Source: Methanosarcinaceae archaeon (GTDB lineage: Archaea > Halobacteriota > Methanosarcinia > Methanosarcinales > Methanosarcinaceae). Taken from it: DNA of 5,764 bases. The notes under the pieces were generated by a model. That model searched no databases and was not told the origin of the DNA. It worked only from the letters and a program-made list of their open reading frames with translations. Positions within the stretch are counted from its first letter, which is position 1; every line of letters begins with the position of its first letter. The stretch lies in assembly GCA_020793555.1 (NCBI GenBank), contig DQIO01000171.1, positions 1-5,764 of the forward strand, in the 5' to 3' direction. Position numbers and translations under genes: made by a program. Below are positions 1-4,337 of the stretch, piece by piece.

Positions 1-158
1 TCCATGCCTTAATAGGTACCTGTGCTTTGTTTTTTGGCATCCTTTTTTCATTTAATAAAATTTCAAAGACAAGAACAACGATGAGAATAGTTTTTCTATT
101 TTGGTTTGTTGCAATATTCTCAGGCACTTTCATTTATTTAAATTTATACACATTTTGA
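1..158 (+). CDS. C-terminal fragment of an integral membrane protein (5' end outside window)
   Basis: The reading frame whose first full codon is at base 3 stays open for 51 codons to a TGA at 156-158; the start lies upstream of the window. The visible peptide is strongly hydrophobic. It has one membrane segment (about residues 2-17 of the fragment, beginning HALIGTCALFFGILF), a short basic loop (NKISKTRTT), and a second membrane segment (about 28-46, MRIVFLFWFVAIFSG) that ends in an aromatic tail. The layout of His-x-x-x-Gly in one helix followed by a basic loop and a last helix recalls small multi-helix families such as DUF420 or b561-like proteins. This is only a resemblance, and the family is not identified. 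Positive charges between the helices place that loop on the cytoplasmic side by the positive-inside rule. It reads away from the minus-strand genes that follow. Confidence 0.6.
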   Translation, partial: HALIGTCALFFGILFSFNKISKTRTTMRIVFLFWFVAIFSGTFIYLNLYTF

Positions 159-247
159 TATTATGTACTAATTTATAATGAGTTATCGTGTTTAAGTGCG
201 AGTAGTTGGGGAATATATGATTGATGTCCCAAAAGTTTCCACAACGG

Positions 248-487
248 TCATAGGTATATTTCATCTACATAGCACCAACGCCAGTCCTCACCTTTTTCAA
301 ATGACTCCATAATCGGATGGTGGCTCTCATGAAAGTGTTTTGTTGCATGTTTATTCTTCGATGAATCGCAACATCCCACCACGGCAGATCGGCAATGCTA
401 TCCAATCAACGTAAAAAAGTAAAAACAGCACAGCTAAGATGCTACATATAAATCTTGAACCAAGGTTGCGATGACCTGCAACCCCAT
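248..487 (-). pseudogene. Decayed UBP-type zinc-finger protein gene
   Basis: Read on the minus strand, the last 40 or so codons before the TGA at 248-250 give a classic UBP-type zinc finger C-terminal half: GCCDSSKNKHATKHFHES, then HPIMESFEKGEDWRWCYVDE. The normal family sequence just before this reads roughly W-x-x-L-R-I-C-L-T-C-G-H-V-G-C-C. Here the W-I-A-L-P-I-C part is found in a different frame (about 384-404) and only four bases separate its Cys codon from the V-G-C-C part. About 11 bases, including the CxCGH ligand codons, therefore seem deleted. Further upstream, an ATG at 485-487 is followed by a sequence that would give M-G-C-R-H-R-N if two single-base insertions were removed, which suggests the first C-x-H ligand pair is also frameshifted. 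The family binds zinc and in eukaryotes recognises free ubiquitin C-termini; small stand-alone versions occur in prokaryotes. The copy is almost surely non-functional. The N-terminal limit is uncertain. Confidence 0.72.
411..427 (-). terminator. T-rich tract, possible archaeal terminator downstream of the small Cys-rich gene
   Basis: On the minus strand this stretch reads as two T runs (TGTTTTTACTTTTTTAC). It lies about 70 bases past the stop codon of the 55-codon gene at 497-664. Archaeal RNA polymerase terminates at T-rich non-template tracts, so transcripts of the small gene could end here. It falls inside the eroded zinc-finger gene, so it may have arisen after that gene lost function. 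Confidence 0.35.
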
Positions 488-496
488 AACAATAAA

Positions 497-664
497 TTAT
501 CTGCGTCCGGCTAACATTTTCATTGTCTCGCACAAGTGCTTATTAGCACCATAATTTCTGCTTAAAGAACACTCGTAACATTTGATTCCTTTGCATCCTT
601 GTGGCATTTCATCTGCTATATATTGGATAAGTTGTTCGATTTTTTCATTCATCTCATAAGCCAT
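497..664 (-). CDS. Small cysteine-rich protein, 55 aa, probable metal-binding
   Basis: The gene starts with ATG at 664-662 and ends with TAA at 499-497. The start is well supported: the minus strand carries AAAGGAGA nine bases before the ATG. The product begins MAYEMNEKIEQLIQYIADEM, an amphipathic acidic helix. Its second half holds four cysteines in the pattern C24-x4-C29-x2-C32-x12-C45 (key stretch CKGIKCYECSLS) and ends in a basic tail (LAGRR). Four cysteines with this spacing fit a single zinc ion or a small Fe-S site; this is inferred from the pattern only. I do not recognise a named family with certainty. Short proteins with a CxxCxL core followed by a later Cys are common in archaeal and phage genomes. 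Its downstream neighbour on the same strand is the broken UBP zinc-finger gene, 9 bases after the stop, which implies a former two-gene operon of small metal-binding proteins. Confidence 0.78.
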   Translation of the reverse strand: MAYEMNEKIEQLIQYIADEMPQGCKGIKCYECSLSRNYGANKHLCETMKMLAGRR

Positions 665-672
665 AATTCAAA

Positions 673-680
673 TCTCCTTT
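673..680 (-). promoter_or_regulatory. Ribosome binding site of the small Cys-rich gene
   Basis: The minus strand reads AAAGGAGA here, closely matching the anti-Shine-Dalgarno end of archaeal 16S rRNA. It ends nine bases before the ATG at 664. It decides the start of the 55-codon gene and is the main evidence that so short an ORF is real. Confidence 0.75.
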
Positions 681-693
681 ATATGTCATGATT

Positions 694-711
694 TTTGCAT
701 GTGACTGCAAA
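694..711. promoter_or_regulatory. Small palindrome upstream of the Cys-rich gene, operator candidate
   Basis: TTTGCA at 694-699 and TGCAAA at 706-711 are perfect inverted repeats separated by six bases. The element sits 30-47 bases upstream of the minus-strand ATG at 664, between that start and the AT-rich run at 722-750. An archaeal transcript start or repressor site would be expected there. Function is inferred from position only; six-base arms can occur by chance. Confidence 0.3.
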
Positions 712-721
712 GTAGTTAAAC

Positions 722-750
722 TTGTACATAATAATAATATTAAAAATAAT
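722..750. promoter_or_regulatory. AT-rich core of the divergent promoter region
   Basis: This run is almost entirely A and T (ACATAATAATAATATTAAA is typical). It lies between the minus-strand small gene (start 664) and the plus-strand metallo-beta-lactamase gene. TATA-like stretches can be read on both strands: TTTTTAATATTATTATTATG on the minus strand, and ATAATATTAAAAATAA on the plus strand. No single box stands out, so exact promoter positions are not claimed. The whole 665-837 gap holds this run, the TTTGCA palindrome and the ATCTAAA repeat; I see no other gene in it. Confidence 0.4.
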
Positions 751-755
751 GGTAA

Positions 756-790
756 ATCTAAAATCTAAAAATCTAAAAATCTAAATCTCC
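756..790 (+). repeat. Irregular ATCTAAA tandem repeat
   Basis: Units ATCTAAA, ATCTAAAA, ATCTAAAA, ATCTAA and ATCTCC follow each other, giving spacings of 7, 8, 8 and 6 bases. The variation is mainly in the length of the A runs, as expected from polymerase slippage. It lies directly upstream of the metallo-beta-lactamase gene, about 50-80 bases before its probable start. Confidence 0.65.
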
Positions 791-826
791 AAACATACAA
801 ATACCTTAAACCCCATCCACACATTC

Positions 827-831
827 GAGGG
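827..831 (+). promoter_or_regulatory. Shine-Dalgarno-like GAGGG before an ATA codon
   Basis: GAGGG is followed after six bases by ATA at 838-840, in frame with the metallo-beta-lactamase protein. The spacing is what a normal start would have, but the codon is ATA rather than ATG, GTG or TTG. It is the best positional evidence for where translation begins. Confidence 0.4.
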
Positions 832-837
832 ATATCA

Positions 838-1854
838 ATATCAAAACGGTTAATTGATCTGGGTGTTCTGGCGTTCCGCCAGAAAAACGTTCGCGGTACA
901 TTCAAACCGCACCTTGCTGTCAAATTCAGATCAGAAGACAGCAAACCGTGTGTATTTTCAGTTGACTCGACACGCATTCCTAAAAAATACCAGCAGCCAG
1001 ACGCATATTTGATAACACATGCTCATTCTGACCATCACGGTAAATCTGCAATGCTCTCAGACCACGCGGTATGTTCTGATAAGACCGCAGTTGCATTGCA
1101 GATCAGGCACGATCGCGAATATAGTGGATCAACTGTAATTGTAGGTGAATCCATCGATATCAACGGAGTGACCGTCACAGCCTACCCCACCGGACACACA
1201 GTCGGTTCGACCGCGTTTTACTGGGAGAATGAAGTTGGCACGCGAATCCTTGTAACAGGCGATGTCAAGGATGCATCACAATTACCAAAATGCGATGTCC
1301 TCATAACCGAAGCAAATTACGGCGACCATGCAGACTCGACATGTCACTTCGAAGATGACATCGCCGGATTCAACAATGCCATGGAAATCGACAGCAGTAT
1401 CGCTTTTGGTGCATATGCGTTCGGCAAGGCCCAGCGTGCAGTTGAACTCATGCGTGAATATGGATACAACGGTGCTATTGAAATGGAAGACAAAAGCCGT
1501 ATCCTCACACAACAACTGCTTGAAAACTGCGGCGAACTAATAGGACTTGGTGAATCAGGCGGAGAAAGCATGTGTATCGTACCCCCATGGGACCTTGGTA
1601 AACTACCTCGGGAGATTGCAAAATATGTGCTCACAGGCAGGGATGACTACTACTATCCTTCAATAAACATAAGTGATCACCTCGATGCAACAGGGCTTGT
1701 GAAAATGGTAGAAGACATCGACCCCGAAGTTGCGATTATCTATCACCCGAATGGTGACCGTCCCACAAAGTTTGCAGAACATCTCAATTCCATAGGCATC
1801 GAATCAATTTCAATTGACAACATAAAAAACGTTTTGAGCAATGAGTTTATTTAG
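838..1854 (+). CDS. Metallo-beta-lactamase fold hydrolase, RNA-processing exonuclease-like (COG1236-type)
   Basis: Stop is TAG at 1852-1854. The first permitted start codon in frame is TTG at 1009, but it falls right at the zinc motif (LITHAHSDHHG) and has no ribosome site. The family needs the strand encoded before it (VFSVDST with its Asp, then PDAYLITH), so the protein must begin upstream. The frame is open back to 769 with no ATG, GTG or TTG. I chose ATA at 838, which has GAGGG six bases ahead, giving 338 residues. Numbered from there: metal motif H61-A-H63-S-D65-H66, GHTVGS with H120, TGD with D142, then TEANYGD (E158), SDHLD (H281) and YHPNGD (H303). These match motifs 1-4 and the A-B-C motifs of beta-CASP-like nucleases, although the insert between E158 and H281 is short. 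Expected role: zinc-dependent cleavage of RNA or DNA phosphodiesters in the cytoplasm; the substrate is unknown. The fold is secure, the start is not. Confidence 0.8.
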   Translation: MSKRLIDLGVLAFRQKNVRGTFKPHLAVKFRSEDSKPCVFSVDSTRIPKKYQQPDAYLITHAHSDHHGKSAMLSDHAVCSDKTAVALQIRHDREYSGSTVIVGESIDINGVTVTAYPTGHTVGSTAFYWENEVGTRILVTGDVKDASQLPKCDVLITEANYGDHADSTCHFEDDIAGFNNAMEIDSSIAFGAYAFGKAQRAVELMREYGYNGAIEMEDKSRILTQQLLENCGELIGLGESGGESMCIVPPWDLGKLPREIAKYVLTGRDDYYYPSINISDHLDATGLVKMVEDIDPEVAIIYHPNGDRPTKFAEHLNSIGIESISIDNIKNVLSNEFI

Positions 1855-1890
1855 GTTTATCCTCCTCTATTGCCAAAAAAGAGCGTAATT

Positions 1891-1901
1891 ACTTATATAA
1901 C
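1891..1901 (+). promoter_or_regulatory. TATA-like box upstream of the EMC6-like gene
   Basis: CTTATATAAC, preceded by TAATTA, resembles the archaeal TATA box with its flanking recognition element. A transcript start about 25 bases downstream (near 1922-1926) would leave a leader of about 50 bases containing the ribosome site at 1962-1966. A second candidate, CATATATTAA at 1931-1940, would put the start too close to that ribosome site. Confidence 0.45.
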
Positions 1902-1961
1902 TATATTAGTGTTAAGGGTCACTACCATTTCATATATTAATTATTCAATTATTCAAAATTC

Positions 1962-1966
1962 AGGAG
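1962..1966 (+). promoter_or_regulatory. Ribosome binding site fixing a TTG start
   Basis: AGGAG, continued by ATCAC, lies nine bases before TTG at 1976-1978. It matches the archaeal anti-Shine-Dalgarno sequence and supports the TTG start of the EMC6-like gene. No ATG or GTG is available in frame nearby. Confidence 0.65.
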
Positions 1967-1975
1967 ATCACACCG

Positions 1976-2410
1976 TTGAGTAAGCAGTACAGCAAATCCA
2001 AAAAAGGCAAGGGGAAGAATGTAGAAGGTGATGCTGACGATAACGCTAACGCTAACGATGCTGACGATGGTGAGTCTAATGTCACAAAAAGCAAAGGAAT
2101 CATCACTGTAAAAGAAAAAACTCCTGAAGAACGAAAGCAAAACCACATAGATGGTATCATCAAAACGGCAGTCGCATCGATCATAGGGATTGTTGCAGGA
2201 ATTGTCTCCTTTAAACAGTTCGGAACAGCCGAAGACACTACATGGTATGCGATACTCACGATCGTTGCCGTACTTGCATATTATGCACAAAGGATCATCT
2301 TTCCGGCTATCAAGATCAATAGCAAAGAATTCGGGTTCAAGGATTGGTTCTATGTTGAATTTCTGGTTATAGACTTTTGTCTTGTAACATGGACATTGCT
2401 CTTGAATTGA
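1976..2410 (+). CDS. EMC6-like three-helix membrane protein with charged N-terminal tail
   Basis: The gene has a TTG start with a good ribosome site, a TGA stop, and 144 codons. Residues 1-15 are rich in lysine and residues 17-34 are acidic and of low complexity (DADDNANANDADD). Three membrane segments follow: about 62-82 (TAVASIIGIVAGIVSF), 90-110 (YAILTIVAVLAYYAQRIIFP) and 124-143 (FYVEFLVIDFCLVTWTLLLN). The helix number, the basic/amide region before the first helix, and the FGFKDWFY...TWTLLLN ending resemble the EMC6-like membrane proteins annotated in Methanosarcinales. Eukaryotic EMC6 is part of the ER membrane-protein insertase, and archaeal relatives are thought to partner YidC/EMC3-type (DUF106) proteins. 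A role in membrane-protein insertion is therefore inferred, not shown. The N-terminal extension is unlikely to be membrane-embedded and could contact ribosomes or RNA through its lysines. It has its own promoter-like box and a T-rich end. Confidence 0.75.
   Translation: MSKQYSKSKKGKGKNVEGDADDNANANDADDGESNVTKSKGIITVKEKTPEERKQNHIDGIIKTAVASIIGIVAGIVSFKQFGTAEDTTWYAILTIVAVLAYYAQRIIFPAIKINSKEFGFKDWFYVEFLVIDFCLVTWTLLLN
2030..2068 (+). repeat. In-frame repeats in the acidic tail of the EMC6-like gene
   Basis: Two perfect 12-base copies of GATGCTGACGAT (2030-2041 and 2057-2068) flank AACGCTAACGCTAAC. All units are multiples of three and in frame, giving alternating Asp/Asn-Ala residues (19-31). Related GAYGCT and AACGCT steps suggest local duplication by slippage. 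Confidence 0.75.
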
Positions 2411-2416
2411 CCTTCA

Positions 2417-2429
2417 TTTTTTGTTTTTT
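2417..2429 (+). terminator. T-rich terminator after the EMC6-like gene
   Basis: Two runs of six T split by one G begin seven bases after the TGA at 2408-2410. T-rich non-template tracts without a hairpin are the usual archaeal intrinsic terminators. The site suggests that the ABCE1 gene downstream is transcribed separately. Confidence 0.6.
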
Positions 2430-2468
2430 ATGCATCAGATGATTCACTATAATCGTTCCAAATTCAAC

Positions 2469-2510
2469 TTTAAATTTAAACTTAAACTTAAACTTAAACT
2501 TAAATTTAAC
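2469..2510 (+). repeat. TTTAAA/CTTAAA hexamer tract upstream of ABCE1
   Basis: Seven hexamers follow without a break: TTTAAA twice, CTTAAA four times, and TTTAAC once. The tract ends 29 bases before the ABCE1 start codon. It occupies the place where an archaeal promoter would lie, and its TTTAAA units are TATA-like. It may set promoter strength or spacing; that is inference. Confidence 0.7.
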
Positions 2511-2528
2511 TAACACTAACATTTACAC

Positions 2529-2533
2529 AGGGA
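2529..2533 (+). promoter_or_regulatory. Weak ribosome binding site of ABCE1
   Basis: AGGGA, six bases before ATG at 2540, is a partial match to the Shine-Dalgarno sequence. It supports this ATG, which also gives the expected N-terminal iron-sulfur domain without extra residues. Confidence 0.5.
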
Positions 2534-2539
2534 TACACA

Positions 2540-4321
2540 ATGCGAATAGCCATATTGAACAAAGACCGCTGCCAGCCAAGACGGTGCAGCCATGAGTGCG
2601 AAAAGTACTGCCCAAGGGTTAGAACAGGCGACGAAACCATCGTATTTGGGGAAGACGGAAAGGCAGTGATATCGGAAGAGTTGTGCGTGGGTTGCGGAAT
2701 ATGTATCAACAAATGCCCATTTGATGCTATCATGATAATCGGACTCCCCGAAGCCCTCACAGAACCAACATACAGGTACGGGGAAAATGGCTTTGCATTG
2801 TTCGGACTCCCTGTACCACAGGTCGGAAAGGTCACAGGTATCCTCGGACCCAACGGTATCGGGAAAAGTACGGCTGTACAGATCCTTTCAGGCACACTTG
2901 TTCCGAACTTCGGTGAGGAAAAAGGCGATTGGGACAGGGTTTTGGAATACTACGCAGGCTCTGCCCTGTATGATTATTTCAGTGATGTTGTTGACGGTAA
3001 TGTGGCCGTTTCTCAAAAACCGCAGTACATCGACATGATCCCGAAAGCGTTCAAAGGAAAGACGAGCGCCCTGCTCGAAAAAACCGATGACCGCGGTGTT
3101 CTGGATAATCTGGTAGAGAGCCTCGATCTCGCACACATAATCGACCGCAAAATCAGCGAACTGAGTGGGGGGGAACTTCAGAGAGTGGCTCTTGCTGCCT
3201 GTATGGCAAAAGATGCAGACTTTTATTTCTTTGACGAGATCAGTCCGTATCTGGATATTTACCAGCGTATCAATTCAGCACAACTCATCCAGGAAATTGC
3301 TAAAGAAAAAGCAGTATTGGTTGTCGAGCACGACCTTGCGATCCTTGATATGCTTGCAGACACCGTGCACGTAGCATACGGTCAGCCGGGTGGATATGGT
3401 GTCATGACCCATCCAAAAGGTGTGCGGATTGGTATCAACCAGTATCTAAAAGGTTATCTTCCAGAGGAAAATGTGCGTGTCCGCCCTGAGGCGATCAAAT
3501 TCGAGATGCATCCTCCAAGAACCGAGACCGATATGGTCTCTCTTGTCGAATACGGAGATTTTTCCAAGAAATATGGAAAACAGGGAGAAGATGGTTTTTC
3601 ACTTAAAACAACCGGCGGTTCACTAAAGGAAGGAGAAGTTCTGGGTATTGTCGGTCCGAACGGTATCGGAAAAACCACATTCTTAAAGATACTTGCACAA
3701 GAAGTCGAACCGGACGTGGGCACGGTCGATGTTGATATAAAGATCGCATACAAACCGCAGTACATCAAAGCCGACATGCCTGTGCGCGTGCAGGATTTCC
3801 TGCGAGGAGTGACACGCAGGTTCGATACAAGTTATTATCAGGCCGAAATTGCAAAACCATTGCAGCTTGAGCCTCTATATGATAAGATCGTTACCGACTT
3901 AAGTGGCGGTGAATTGCAAAGAGTGGCAATTGCAGCGTGTTTGAGTCAGGAAGCCGACCTGTATATTCTTGATGAGCCGAGTGCACATCTTGATGTTGAG
4001 CAGCGTTCACTTGCAACAAAAGCCATCAAGCGTTTTGCCGAAAACAGCAAGAAAACCGCAATGGTCGTAGACCACGACATATACATGATCGATATGCTGA
4101 GCGAGCGTTTGATCGTGTTCGAAGGAGAGCCAGCCGTATATGGTGAGGCACATGAGCCCATGGGCATGCAGGATGGTATGAACAAGTTTTTGGCAAATCT
4201 TGGGATTACGTTCCGCAGGGATGAGGATACAACCCGCCCGAGGGTGAACAAGGTTGGTTCAAGACTTGACAGGGAGCAGAAGTCGAAGGGCGAGTACTAC
4301 TATTATAAAATTGACGAATAG
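2540..4321 (+). CDS. ABCE1/RLI ribosome-recycling ATPase
   Basis: A complete gene: 593 codons, ATG start, TAG stop, of normal length for archaeal ABCE1 (RNase L inhibitor homologue). The N-terminal ferredoxin-like domain has all eight cluster cysteines (C11, C16, C20, C24, C49, C52, C55, C59; motifs CQPRRC and CVGCGICINKCP) for two 4Fe-4S clusters. The first ATPase domain has Walker A GPNGIGKST (103-111), the helix-loop-helix insert (about 131-147, ending GSALYDYF), signature LSGGELQ (208-214), Walker B Asp232-Glu233 and switch His264. The second has Walker A 372-380, signature LSGGELQ (454-460), Asp478-Glu479 and His512. Hinge regions lie near 312-322 and 548-590 (NKFLANLGITFRR, then SRLDREQKSKGEYYY). 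The family splits post-termination ribosomes together with aRF1 or Pelota in the cytoplasm and is essential. Both ATP sites look intact. It is preceded by a hexamer tract and converges on the DUF4143 ATPase gene. Confidence 0.98.
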   Translation: MRIAILNKDRCQPRRCSHECEKYCPRVRTGDETIVFGEDGKAVISEELCVGCGICINKCPFDAIMIIGLPEALTEPTYRYGENGFALFGLPVPQVGKVTGILGPNGIGKSTAVQILSGTLVPNFGEEKGDWDRVLEYYAGSALYDYFSDVVDGNVAVSQKPQYIDMIPKAFKGKTSALLEKTDDRGVLDNLVESLDLAHIIDRKISELSGGELQRVALAACMAKDADFYFFDEISPYLDIYQRINSAQLIQEIAKEKAVLVVEHDLAILDMLADTVHVAYGQPGGYGVMTHPKGVRIGINQYLKGYLPEENVRVRPEAIKFEMHPPRTETDMVSLVEYGDFSKKYGKQGEDGFSLKTTGGSLKEGEVLGIVGPNGIGKTTFLKILAQEVEPDVGTVDVDIKIAYKPQYIKADMPVRVQDFLRGVTRRFDTSYYQAEIAKPLQLEPLYDKIVTDLSGGELQRVAIAACLSQEADLYILDEPSAHLDVEQRSLATKAIKRFAENSKKTAMVVDHDIYMIDMLSERLIVFEGEPAVYGEAHEPMGMQDGMNKFLANLGITFRRDEDTTRPRVNKVGSRLDREQKSKGEYYYYKIDE

Positions 4322-4337
4322 GGGCATCCCTATTCGT
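4314..4337. terminator. Inverted repeat shared by two convergent stop codons
   Basis: ACGAATAGGG (4314-4323) and CCCTATTCGT (4328-4337) are perfect reverse complements around the loop GCAT. The left arm contains the TAG of ABCE1 (4319-4321). The right arm contains the TAG of the minus-strand ATPase gene (4330-4332). Both mRNAs could fold this 10-bp hairpin at their ends. Neither side has a strong T run immediately after it, so termination proper is unproven; it may instead protect 3' ends. Confidence 0.55.

Noticed and set aside
207..233. Weak inverted repeat TTGGG ... CCCAA near the end of the UBP pseudogene.
   Set aside because: Five-base arms with a long spacer are expected by chance.
217..315. 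Plus-strand ORF of about 32 codons with GGGGA shortly before its ATG.
   Set aside because: It lies antisense to the conserved part of the UBP zinc finger, and the peptide has no recognisable features.
464..483. Inverted repeat GGTTGC-N8-GCAACC just downstream of the small Cys-rich gene, possible terminator hairpin.
   Set aside because: Arms are only six bases, no T run follows on the minus strand, and it lies within the predicted start of the decayed UBP gene, so it may be chance.
351..533. Minus-strand 60-codon open frame with a hydrophobic stretch, looking like a small membrane protein.
   Set aside because: It overlaps the better supported 55-codon gene in another frame and contains the W-I-A-L-P-I-C remnant of the UBP zinc finger. 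The hydrophobic stretch comes from T-rich decay.
1855..1983. If TAG at 1852 were read as pyrrolysine, the metallo-beta-lactamase frame would continue 42 codons to TAA at 1981.
   Set aside because: The extension is AT-rich, lacks family-like sequence, and covers the promoter and ribosome site of the next gene. The family normally ends near the existing stop.
3218..3256. The first ATPase domain of ABCE1 has DEISPYLD instead of the common DEPSSYLD, a possible active-site change.
   Set aside because: The catalytic Glu233 and flanking Asp are kept, and as far as I recall this variant is normal in euryarchaeal ABCE1 proteins, so it is not unusual.
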